Notes: generated by a model from the letters alone, not told the origin. A stretch of DNA of 6,815 nt from JBGTLW01 sp041743835 (GCA_041743835.1 JBGTLW010000348.1:1-6815), one strand, 5' to 3'. Counted from the first letter of the stretch, positions 1-6,629 are shown. A program made the numbers and translations.

Positions 1-303
1 GCGGTGGTGTATGGCGTGGCGACGCTCTGGCCCCTCCACATGGCCGCGGTCGTGGATGCGGGGCTGCGCGTGCCCGAGGACCTGTCCCTGATCTGTTTTG
101 ACAACGCACCGATCCACCACGCGGACACCCAGGTTGCCGTGGCCAGCCTGCCCAGCCGGTCACTGGCCCAGCGCGCGGTGGGCCTGCTGCTGGAGCGCAT
201 CGAAGACCCGACCCTCACCCACCCCCCCGAGTGCCTGCCCTGCTGGCTGGAAACGGGAAACACCACCGCCCCGCCAAGCGCGGCCGCGGGGGTGGCGGGC
301 TGA
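1..303 (+). CDS. LacI/GalR-family transcriptional regulator, C-terminal part (5' truncated by window)
   Basis: The frame is open from the first base of the window and ends at TGA 301-303, giving 100 visible residues. The stretch DAGLRVPEDLSLICFDN is the classic LacI/GalR effector-domain signature (usually a-l-e-G-l-x-V-P-x-D-i-S-v-v-g-f-D-d). It is followed by the usual segment with ASLPSRSLAQRAVGLLLERI, matching the last helix and strand of the periplasmic-binding-protein-like fold (Peripla_BP_3 type). The C-terminal LETGNTTAPP occupies the place of the family's common R-x-S-T-x-x-P ending, with the arginine not conserved. The helix-turn-helix is upstream of the window and cannot be judged. 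Family knowledge: such proteins are cytoplasmic sugar-responsive repressors or activators. Inference: it controls the enzyme genes downstream on the same strand. The ligand is unknown. Confidence 0.88.
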   Translation, partial: AVVYGVATLWPLHMAAVVDAGLRVPEDLSLICFDNAPIHHADTQVAVASLPSRSLAQRAVGLLLERIEDPTLTHPPECLPCWLETGNTTAPPSAAAGVAG

Positions 304-319
304 CGGACACACTCACTCG

Positions 320-343
320 GCCGACACCAACGGTTGGTGCGGC
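320..343. promoter_or_regulatory. GC-rich inverted repeat after the LacI-type gene (operator or hairpin candidate)
   Basis: CACCAAC (325-331) and GTTGGTG (333-339) are perfect 7-base arms around a single central G at 332. The match extends outward as GCCG (320-323) and CGGC (340-343), with one unpaired A at 324. It starts 17 bases after the regulator's stop and lies about 105 bases before the next good start. There is no T-run after it, so it is a poor fit to an intrinsic terminator. An odd-centred palindrome with AACGGTT at its core is compatible with a LacI-family operator, or with an RNA hairpin at the end of the regulator mRNA. I saw no second copy in the window. Confidence 0.4.
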
Positions 344-435
344 TTCGGCTCAGATTCGAGACTCGACGGAGGTTTGATCCCATGTTCCAACGCACAACAC
401 ATGATTGCCAGTCCGCTGATCCCATCACCCCAACG

Positions 436-441
436 AAGGAG
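436..441 (+). promoter_or_regulatory. Shine-Dalgarno AAGGAG for the ORF starting at 448
   Basis: AAGGAG sits 6 bases before ATG 448. It decides in favour of this start over an in-frame ATG at 382, which has its own GGAGG at 368-372 (9-base gap) but would put a hydrophilic 22-residue leader in front of the signal peptide. Confidence 0.6.
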
Positions 442-447
442 AAGACA

Positions 448-549
448 ATGCCCCGCATCCTCACCCTGCTCGCCGCCGCCGCCGCGCTCGCACTGCCCAT
501 GCCAGCGATGGGGGCTTTGATCTACGAGACCCGCCAACCCCAAGGGTGA
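448..549 (+). pseudogene. Signal peptide stub of an exported (PEP-CTERM-like) protein, stops after 33 codons
   Basis: The ORF begins MPRILTLLAAAAALALP, a short basic n-region plus an Ala/Leu-rich core partly encoded by four GCC repeats at 472-483. It continues to a plausible signal peptidase I site (PAMG-A or nearby) and then ALIYE, a mature start often seen in planctomycetal PEP-CTERM proteins, before running into TGA 547-549. The good Shine-Dalgarno and perfect signal peptide say this was a real gene start, but only about ten mature residues remain. The next reading frame (+1) is open from 521 to 838 and carries a different protein family. I read this as the 5' remnant of an exported protein gene whose body has been deleted or frameshifted. 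A genuine 33-residue peptide is possible but less likely. Confidence 0.5.
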
Positions 550-838
550 GTGGAACATCTGGCGGAACCACAACGTCATGTCCTGGCCGAATCCGCCCCG
601 TATGAACGCCCTCCTCGGCTCCGCGCCGATCCTTGCGGACCTGCACACGCGGCAATGGCAAGTGGATCGCACGCATGTGTCTGGGGTGAACGTAGCGCGG
701 TTGGACGGCTCGGTTTTCTGGATGCAACGTGAACCACTCGATTCGCACCTGACCTTGTTGCCCTCGACATTCTCCAACTCCAAAGTTGTGAAGACGGCTG
801 TATACTCGATTTGGCGGGCGTTTGAGGAAGGGTCATGA
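521..838 (+). pseudogene. C-terminal remnant of an H-X9-DG (DUF1559-type, pseudopilin-like) protein
   Basis: This frame is open from the stop at 518-520 to TGA 836-838 (105 codons) but has no good start of its own. The first in-frame ATG (578) has no clear Shine-Dalgarno and falls inside the conserved part. The peptide contains GEWNIWRNHN (548-577) and then HVSGVNVARLDGSVFWM, which is exactly H, nine residues, D-G, at residues 33 and 43-44 counted from ATG 578. The end, with FSNSKVVKTAVYSIW, resembles the usual tail of these proteins. Family knowledge: full-length members begin with a type IV prepilin-like methylation motif and N-terminal helix, and they occur in large numbers in Planctomycetota. 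That N-terminus is absent here. Upstream is a signal peptide in another frame, so this is a decayed or chimeric gene. One base removed between about 521 and 549 would join the two into a single ORF of about 130 codons. Confidence 0.65.
824..832 (+). promoter_or_regulatory. Shine-Dalgarno GAGGAAGGG for the lyase gene
   Basis: GAGG at 824-827, followed by AAGGG, precedes ATG 835 at a normal distance (7 bases from GAGG). It lies within the last codons of the H-X9-DG remnant and supports ATG 835 rather than the later in-frame ATG 901, which would remove most of the signal peptide. Confidence 0.6.
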
Positions 839-2109
839 TAGTATTTTTGTTTGGTTGCGCAGGGCAGCTATCGCGGCGGGGATGGGTCGGCGTGGCGTTG
901 ATGTGCCTGATGCAAGCCGTGGCGATTGGTCAAGAGCCCGGGACGTTCATGATGACACCCGACCTGATGTGGTGGGACACCGCGGCGATTGACACTGCAC
1001 GCCAGCGCGTCGCGGCGGGCGATGCGTCGTTGCGCCCGGCGGCTGAACACCTGCGCCGCGAGGCCGAGGAAGCGCTGCGGCAGCAACCCGTGACGGTGAC
1101 AAGCAAAGCGGCCCCGGCCCCGAGCGGCTCGAAGCACGACTACGTGTCGCTGGCGACCTACTGGTGGCCGGACCCGAGCAAGCCCGATGGCCTGCCTTAT
1201 GTGAGGCGGGATGGCCAGCGGAACCCGGAGATCGATGACCCGCAGCACGCCGACCGATCCAAGCTGGCGACCGTCGAGCACACCGTCGAGACACTGGCGT
1301 GGGCCTACCTCTTCTTTGGTGAGGAGCGATACGCCAAGCACGCGGCCGCGATGCTGCGCACCTTCTTCCTGGACGAGCAGACGCGCATGAACCCGCACCT
1401 GCGTTATGCGCAAGCGATCCCGGGGCACAACGATGGCCGATTCATCGGGCTGATCGATACAGCCAGGCTGGCGCGCGTGCTGGACGCGGCGACCATCCTT
1501 CAAGCCAGCCCCGCGTGGGACGAGAAGGACCACGCCGGGCTCCGCGCGTGGTTTGGTGAGTATCTGGATTGGTTGACCACGCACGAGTTTGGCCGGCTCG
1601 AAGCGGCGCACCCCAACAACCACGGCACGTGGTTCGACGTACAGGTCGCCAGCTACGCGCGCTACCTCGGCCGAGACGACCTGCAGCGCAAAGCGCTGGA
1701 ACGTGCGCGGGATCGCATCGGCAAGCACTTCAAGGAGGACGGCAGCCAGCCCCATGAGCTTGACCGCACGCGCTCATTCAACTACTCGGTCATGAATCTT
1801 TGGGGGTTTATGCTGCTTGCGCGGATGGGCGAAGACGCGGGTGTCAATCTATGGCATCACGAGGACAACCGGCTTCAGGCGGGTATCGATTACCTGGTGT
1901 CCCATGCCGTGGACAAAGACTGGCCACACGAGCAAATCATCCCAATCGATCAATCCTTATTGTTGCCTCTGCTGCACGAAGCCGCGCGGGCTTATGGCAG
2001 CGAGCGGTATGGCCCAGCCATCAAACGGCTCGAAGCCGATCACCCAGCAAATCGCAGCCATCTGCTTTACTCCGCGGTGCTTGTCACAGATCGCGCCGAT
2101 GGCGATTAG
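835..2109 (+). CDS. Secreted alginate-lyase-family polysaccharide lyase (PL38/PL5-like)
   Basis: This 424-residue protein has an N-terminal hydrophobic segment (about 17-31, after R14-R15, ending AIGQ), so it is probably exported. The body matches the alginate lyase domain (PF05426-like, all-helical alpha/alpha toroid). Landmarks are Y103-VSLATYWWPDP, MNPHLRYAQAIPG (185-197) followed by GRFIGLIDT, HPNNHGTWFDVQ with N261-N262-H263, and HELDRTRSFNYS with H307, R313 and Y317. Family knowledge: such lyases cleave uronic-acid chains by beta-elimination. An Asn neutralises the carboxylate, and His and Tyr act as base and acid, so N262, H263 and Y317 are the natural active-site candidates. The YWWPDP and MNP-YAQAIPG motifs resemble the PL38-type branch (reported to act on alginate or glucuronan) more than classical PL5; that subfamily call is from memory. 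It starts within the stop of the upstream remnant (ATGA). Mannuronan versus glucuronan specificity cannot be told. Confidence 0.82.
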   Translation: MIVFLFGCAGQLSRRGWVGVALMCLMQAVAIGQEPGTFMMTPDLMWWDTAAIDTARQRVAAGDASLRPAAEHLRREAEEALRQQPVTVTSKAAPAPSGSKHDYVSLATYWWPDPSKPDGLPYVRRDGQRNPEIDDPQHADRSKLATVEHTVETLAWAYLFFGEERYAKHAAAMLRTFFLDEQTRMNPHLRYAQAIPGHNDGRFIGLIDTARLARVLDAATILQASPAWDEKDHAGLRAWFGEYLDWLTTHEFGRLEAAHPNNHGTWFDVQVASYARYLGRDDLQRKALERARDRIGKHFKEDGSQPHELDRTRSFNYSVMNLWGFMLLARMGEDAGVNLWHHEDNRLQAGIDYLVSHAVDKDWPHEQIIPIDQSLLLPLLHEAARAYGSERYGPAIKRLEADHPANRSHLLYSAVLVTDRADGD

Positions 2110-2195
2110 CTTTGTGATTGGCCAACTTTATGTCATGGGATGTAACCCTGTCTTTTAACCAATCAATCAGGTAGCGAGTGAACTCCTGTGTTAAG

Positions 2196-2200
2196 TGAGG
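2196..2200 (+). promoter_or_regulatory. Shine-Dalgarno TGAGG for the beta-helix gene
   Basis: TGAGG lies 7 bases before ATG 2208 in a noticeably AT-richer spacer (2110-2207). The start also gives a proper signal peptide with arginines at residues 3, 5 and 6. Confidence 0.55.
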
Positions 2201-2207
2201 TTTTGTA

Positions 2208-4193
2208 ATGGTGAGATTTAGACGAACTGAGTATGTATGGCTGGCGATGATCGCTGGCATGATTTGCCTGGCTTTGCCGGCCTGTGCGCAGATGGACAAG
2301 GACTTCCGATTGCCCGAGGACTCGGGTGTGGTCGATGTGAAGCGTGACTTTGGGGCAGCGGGCGATGGGGTGACCGACGACACCGAAGCGATCCGAAAGG
2401 CGATCGCCTTCGCGTTCGACAAGACGGGGCGGTACGCGAGCCCCGCGTTCGTGTACTTCCCGGCCGGCACATACCTGGTGACTGGCCCGCTGGAGAGCAA
2501 GGTCGAGGAGCACGGCTGGTCCGGCGGTTGGCGCGCGGGGATGCTGCTGGTCGGCGAGAGTCAGAGCAAGAGCATCATCAAACTCGCGGACAACGCGGAG
2601 GGCTACAGCGACCCGGAGAACCCCAGGTGGGTCGTCGCCAGCGGTTCGGAGTCTGACAAGCGGACCAAGGCCGGGGACAAGCCGCTCGATGGCGGCGGCA
2701 ACCGCGCGTTCCGCCACAGCGTGATCAACCTGACCATCGACACGGGCAAGGGCAATCCCAGCGCGATCGCGCTGGATTATGTCGCCAACAACCGCGGCAC
2801 GGTGCGCGATGTGACGCTGCGCTCGGGCGATGGTGCTGGCTATTGCGGCTTGCGGCTGGAGCGTCATTGGCCGGGGCCGGCTCTGATCAAGAATGTGACC
2901 ATCGAGGGGTTCGACACCGGCATCCGCGTGCATCATTACCAATACAGCATGACCTTCGAGCACATCACGCTGCGCAATCAGAACAACCTGGGCATCCGCA
3001 ACACCAACAACGTGCTGGCGATCCGCGGGCTGCGCAGTGAGAACAGCGTGCCGGTTCTTACGACGCAAGGCCATTCGCTGGTCGTGCTGCTCGACAGCGA
3101 GTTGACCGGCGGTGCGGCCGACGCCACCGCGATCAGCGGTGATGGGCAGCTCTATCTCCGCAATGTGGCGGTGGCGGGCTACGGCAAGGCTGTGGATGAC
3201 AAACGGGCCAAGCAGGTCATCCCCGTGGAAGGCGGCAGGACGGTGATCGATCTGCACACGACGTCGGCGTACGGCGTCGGGGGCGCGGCGGTCGAGCCCT
3301 TGAACCTGCCCGTGGCCGAGTCGCCCGAGTTCTGGTCCAACGATCCGGATGACTGGGTGAGTGTGCGTTCGTTCGAGGACCGGGCGATCCGCGGTACGTG
3401 GAAGGATAAAGACGACAAGGAGCACGAGGGCGTTGTGGACTGGTCGCCAGCTATCCAGGCGGCGATCGACTCGGGCAAGCCTATCGTCTATCTGCCTAAC
3501 GGCGCCTATCGCGTGCGGCAGCAGATCGTGTTGCGCGGCGGGGTCCGCATGATCACCGGGTTCCACTCCGCGATCACGCCGAGCCAGGCGATGCCGAGCC
3601 ACGGCGACGCGCCGGGCAAGATGGGGCGGCAGGCCTTGATCCGCTTTGAGTCCGGCCACGCCGACGGCGTCATCTTGCAACACCTTAGGATCGATGGCAT
3701 CGTCGAGCACGCGGGCAAGACGCCCCTGGTCATGCGCCATGTTGACTTTGGCGGCTACCGGAACACCGCTGAGGGAACCGGCGACATGTTTATCGAGGAC
3801 ACCATCGGCGCACCGATCCACATCAACCACCCGCAGCGTGTGTGGGGCCGGCAAGTCAACAGCGAGTTCGGTGAGCGGCCGCTGATCGAGAATCACGGCG
3901 GCGACCTCTGGCTGCTTGGATTCAAAACCGAGGGCGAGATGACGTGCCTGCATCAGACATCTGGGCGCACCGAGATGCTTGGTGCGCAGTTTTATCCGCT
4001 GGGTAACCGCAACCCGGTCGGGCCTGCGGTGATCAATGAGGGCGGCCGCGTCAGTGCTGCGCTCAGCATGAACAGCCGTGGCTACAAGCTTTACCTTGGC
4101 GAAGCGCCAGAAGACGCTGCCCGAGCGGTCGGTTGGCAACAGATCAAGCACCGGGCCGGGGCCTTGCTGGTCAGCGATGTCCCAACTAAGTGA
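2208..4193 (+). CDS. Secreted tandem right-handed beta-helix protein (pectate lyase superfamily, GH55/GH28-related)
   Basis: This is a 661-residue protein. Residues 1-28 form a signal peptide with basic RFRR, a hydrophobic core and ALPACAQ. Signal peptidase I could cut after A27, or C26 could be lipidated, although LPAC is a weak lipobox. The first pectate-lyase-3 segment begins at about 42 with VKRDFGAAGDGVTDDTEAI (F48-GAAGDG-V-T-D57-D58), then AFVYFPAGTYLV. Asn-rich beta-helix rungs follow (ALIKNVTIEGFDTGI, MTFEHITLRNQNNLGIRNT). A second, more diverged segment begins near 385 with VRSFEDR, then VDWSPAIQAAIDSGKPIVYL (410-429), PNGAYRV and a second set of rungs to the end. Two helix segments in one chain is the GH55 layout, but the family also includes GH28-like hydrolases and lyases, and I cannot point to catalytic residues. 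It sits 98 bases after the lyase and 61 before the GH-A gene, so it probably attacks the same glycan. Confidence 0.75.
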   Translation: MVRFRRTEYVWLAMIAGMICLALPACAQMDKDFRLPEDSGVVDVKRDFGAAGDGVTDDTEAIRKAIAFAFDKTGRYASPAFVYFPAGTYLVTGPLESKVEEHGWSGGWRAGMLLVGESQSKSIIKLADNAEGYSDPENPRWVVASGSESDKRTKAGDKPLDGGGNRAFRHSVINLTIDTGKGNPSAIALDYVANNRGTVRDVTLRSGDGAGYCGLRLERHWPGPALIKNVTIEGFDTGIRVHHYQYSMTFEHITLRNQNNLGIRNTNNVLAIRGLRSENSVPVLTTQGHSLVVLLDSELTGGAADATAISGDGQLYLRNVAVAGYGKAVDDKRAKQVIPVEGGRTVIDLHTTSAYGVGGAAVEPLNLPVAESPEFWSNDPDDWVSVRSFEDRAIRGTWKDKDDKEHEGVVDWSPAIQAAIDSGKPIVYLPNGAYRVRQQIVLRGGVRMITGFHSAITPSQAMPSHGDAPGKMGRQALIRFESGHADGVILQHLRIDGIVEHAGKTPLVMRHVDFGGYRNTAEGTGDMFIEDTIGAPIHINHPQRVWGRQVNSEFGERPLIENHGGDLWLLGFKTEGEMTCLHQTSGRTEMLGAQFYPLGNRNPVGPAVINEGGRVSAALSMNSRGYKLYLGEAPEDAARAVGWQQIKHRAGALLVSDVPTK

Positions 4194-4243
4194 AACTCAC
4201 ACACCCAGCCCTACACACCACGGCACACAGACCGAACACGACC

Positions 4244-4247
4244 GGAG
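4244..4247 (+). promoter_or_regulatory. Shine-Dalgarno GGAG that sets the GH-A start at 4255
   Basis: GGAG lies 7 bases before ATG 4255, right before a textbook signal peptide. The same frame is open back to an ATG at 4078, but that would overlap the beta-helix gene by 116 bases and add a 59-residue hydrophilic leader. Confidence 0.6.
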
Positions 4248-4254
4248 TAATAAT

Positions 4255-6606
4255 ATGCCCACGCCCCATCGACTTGTCATCGCTTTCCTTGGCCTTCTCA
4301 TGTCGCACGCAACCATTGCCGCCGCCGAGACGGATGTTCCGCTGCCGCCGGATTCAGCCTACGTCGTGGTGGATGAGAACGGCCACCTCTCGGTGAACGG
4401 CGAGCGGCAGCGCTACTGGGCGGCGATCGGCAAGCTGCACGCGAACAACCGCGCCAGCACCGACGTGCTGCTCGACCGCTTCGAGGCCCTGGGCTACAAC
4501 GCCTTCCGATACTGGAACGGCTTCCGTGGCGACAGCAGCTATGAGATCGGCGATGGATCGCAGCAGGACCAGACCGACTACTTCCTGGCCGAGGCGAGCA
4601 AGCGTGGCTTCCGTGTCTGGATCGCGGCGCTCAACAGGATCGGCAGCGCCAAGCCCGGTGATGTGGACATCATCGACGACCCGGATAGCGCCGAGGCGTG
4701 GGCTGCGGATGTCGCGAAGCTGCCGAACAACGGCCGGCTCAGTGGCAACCTCGCCAATATGTGGGACGCACGGTGCGAAGCGCTGGTCATCCGTGACATG
4801 ACCCAGATCGCCACGCACCGCAACCAGTACACCGGCCTGCGCTGGTGTGACGACCCGGTGTTCGCGGTGTGGGAGCTGAGCAACGAGGAGTGGTGGATGC
4901 GCAAGATGGTGGGGGGGCAGTGGCAGAAGCTGCCCGCGTTCTTCCGCAACAGCCTGCTGGATCGGTGGCAGGATTATCTGCGCGAGAAGTACGGCACGAA
5001 CGACAAGCTGGCTGCTGCGTGGGGCGAGTTGCTGCCGGGCGAGAGCTTGGTAGAGGGCACGATCCTGCTGGCGCCGATGGCGGGAGAAACCAAGCCGGCG
5101 CTCGGCCTCAACGACGCCAACCCGCACGCGGCCGCAGCCGTGCAGGGTCTGGAGCAGGCCTACCGCCGCGACGACTTTGCCCGCGAGCGTGGCGAGGACG
5201 TGATCGAGTTCTTCATGGGGCTGCAACTGAGCTACAAGCAGCGCGTCGCCGCGGCCATCAAGCCGCTGGGCAAGAGCACGCGCTTGAGCCCGATGATCTA
5301 CGACACCGGCATCGGGTACGAGGTGCAAAGCCAGTTCCTCCACCAGAACGCAGACGCCGTGGCGCACGACGCCTATGTGAATGGTTATGGGCCGGACCTC
5401 CGCGAACGGCTGGCGTCCACCGACCCCAACCCGACCGAGCACAAGGAGAAGCTCTCCCGCCTCAGCGATGAACGGCTGACGAGCAATGTCGGCCCGTGGG
5501 TGAACTGGCTGCTCAAGCCGCCGGGCATCGCGCAGGGTGTGCCCTGGCTTGAGCACAACCGTGTCGAGGGCAAGCCATACATCGTTTATGAAACGCAGAT
5601 CCAGCAGCCCGCCAAGTACCGCGCCGACTTCCCGCTGCGCCTGGCCGCGCTCGCGTGCATCCAGGACTGGGACTGGGTGAGCTGGCACTACTTCGGCGAT
5701 GGCGGCGTCAACGAAGCCGCCCAGAACCCGGCCACCTTCGATCGCAGGATGGATATCACCACGGGCCAGCACCCGCAAGGCTATCACTACACCTACGACG
5801 AGGTCCAGACCGCGATGATGCGCGCGGCCGGGCACATGTTCCGCGGCGAGCTCCTTAAGCCCGCGCCGAAACCGACTGTGTTCATCTACGGCCGCAAGAC
5901 GCTCTATGACCCGGCGAGCATGGACTACGCGGGGAGCTACGGCGACAGCGGCATGGACATGCTCCAGACGGTGTACCAGTACGGCGTGCGCATCCGCATC
6001 GACCCGACACGCGAAGACGACGAAGTGATCGGCCCGGTCGTGAAGTTCGAAGACCGTCACACCCACAACCCTTACACCCCGACCGACCAGATCATCTTTG
6101 ACTGGAAGAAGGGTTACCTCAAGTTCGACGCCCCGGCCGCGGTCGCCTTCACCGGGCTGATGGCCAACGTGGGCGACACCATCACCTTCGAGCAAGGCGT
6201 CACGCTCAGCGATGTGACCATCCACAACCCCGAGGGCATCGCGGACCCGGTGACCGACGATGAAAAGTACATCGCTTTCGCGCTGCACACGCTCGACGGC
6301 AAGCCCCTCGCGCAGACCAAGCACGCGTCGCTTTCCATCGTGAGCACCAGCTTCAACACGGGCTTCAAGATGGGCACCGGCCCACACCCCAGCCCGTACA
6401 AGCCCCCTTCGGGAACGGTGGCGGGCGAAGCGCCGGTGCTCGTGGCGCGGGTAGCCGCGTCGGTGCAAAGCCCGGCCATCGACGGGATGCGTTACACCTT
6501 CTTCAATTGGCGGCTGGAGCCGATCCACAGCGGCGTCGTCGAGGGCCGCCGACTGCTGGTCCCCGCCGACCAGCCGGTGTTCTGCATTGAACTGACACGC
6601 GAGTGA
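4255..6606 (+). CDS. Secreted clan GH-A type glycoside hydrolase (TIM barrel, family uncertain) with beta-rich C-terminal region
   Basis: Starting at ATG 4255, the protein has 783 residues. Residues 1-24 form a signal peptide (IAAA-E25 cleavage likely). The barrel begins with VVVDENGHLSVNGERQRYW, then FEALGYNAFRYWNG and FLAEASKRGFRVWIAALN. FAVWELSNEEWW places N210-E211 as the clan GH-A acid/base pair at the end of strand 4. KPYIVYETQ places E446 as the probable nucleophile on strand 7, followed by ALACIQDWDWVSWHYFG, as in GH5/GH42-like enzymes. The roughly 235 residues between the two glutamates exceed the usual spacing and include a substantial insertion, with QDYLREKYGTNDKLAAAWG at its start. 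A beta-rich C-terminal region begins near 612 (QIIFDWKKGYLKFDAP) and includes LDGKPL (680-685) and FNTGFK. The retaining mechanism is inferred from the clan. The substrate is unknown; the neighbours suggest a uronate-containing glycan. I would not name a GH family without a profile search. Confidence 0.75.
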   Translation: MPTPHRLVIAFLGLLMSHATIAAAETDVPLPPDSAYVVVDENGHLSVNGERQRYWAAIGKLHANNRASTDVLLDRFEALGYNAFRYWNGFRGDSSYEIGDGSQQDQTDYFLAEASKRGFRVWIAALNRIGSAKPGDVDIIDDPDSAEAWAADVAKLPNNGRLSGNLANMWDARCEALVIRDMTQIATHRNQYTGLRWCDDPVFAVWELSNEEWWMRKMVGGQWQKLPAFFRNSLLDRWQDYLREKYGTNDKLAAAWGELLPGESLVEGTILLAPMAGETKPALGLNDANPHAAAAVQGLEQAYRRDDFARERGEDVIEFFMGLQLSYKQRVAAAIKPLGKSTRLSPMIYDTGIGYEVQSQFLHQNADAVAHDAYVNGYGPDLRERLASTDPNPTEHKEKLSRLSDERLTSNVGPWVNWLLKPPGIAQGVPWLEHNRVEGKPYIVYETQIQQPAKYRADFPLRLAALACIQDWDWVSWHYFGDGGVNEAAQNPATFDRRMDITTGQHPQGYHYTYDEVQTAMMRAAGHMFRGELLKPAPKPTVFIYGRKTLYDPASMDYAGSYGDSGMDMLQTVYQYGVRIRIDPTREDDEVIGPVVKFEDRHTHNPYTPTDQIIFDWKKGYLKFDAPAAVAFTGLMANVGDTITFEQGVTLSDVTIHNPEGIADPVTDDEKYIAFALHTLDGKPLAQTKHASLSIVSTSFNTGFKMGTGPHPSPYKPPSGTVAGEAPVLVARVAASVQSPAIDGMRYTFFNWRLEPIHSGVVEGRRLLVPADQPVFCIELTRE

Positions 6607-6629
6607 ACACACGCAATCGCACGATCCTC

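Noticed and set aside
98..520. 140-codon plus-strand frame overlapping the LacI-type gene
   Set aside because: Pro/Ser/Arg-rich out-of-frame translation of the regulator; only its downstream continuation after 521 (a separate open stretch) shows a real family signature.
801..806. TATACT as a -10 promoter element before the lyase
   Set aside because: No acceptable -35 hexamer lies 16-18 bases upstream (TTGTGA at 786-791 is too close) and it sits inside the H-X9-DG frame; a chance match cannot be excluded.
850..858. Lipobox-like LFGC near the lyase N-terminus
   Set aside because: The cysteine is residue 8, with no basic n-region and too short a hydrophobic stretch before it for a lipoprotein signal.
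868..1755. 295-codon minus-strand open frame opposite the lyase
   Set aside because: Shadow of the lyase coding frame with low-complexity Arg-rich composition and no family signature.
2134..2150. GGG-ATGTAA-CCC as a terminator after the lyase
   Set aside because: The stem is only three base pairs and no proper T-run follows.
2163..4151. 662-codon open frame on the minus strand opposite the beta-helix gene
   Set aside because: It mirrors the sense gene's extent; its peptide is rich in Arg, His, Val and Asp with no recognisable domain. This is typical of the shadow frame of a GC-rich gene with G/C third positions.
4078..4254. Upstream extension of the GH-A frame to ATG 4078
   Set aside because: It would overlap the beta-helix gene and bury the signal peptide; ATG 4255 has GGAG at the right distance and begins directly with the signal peptide.
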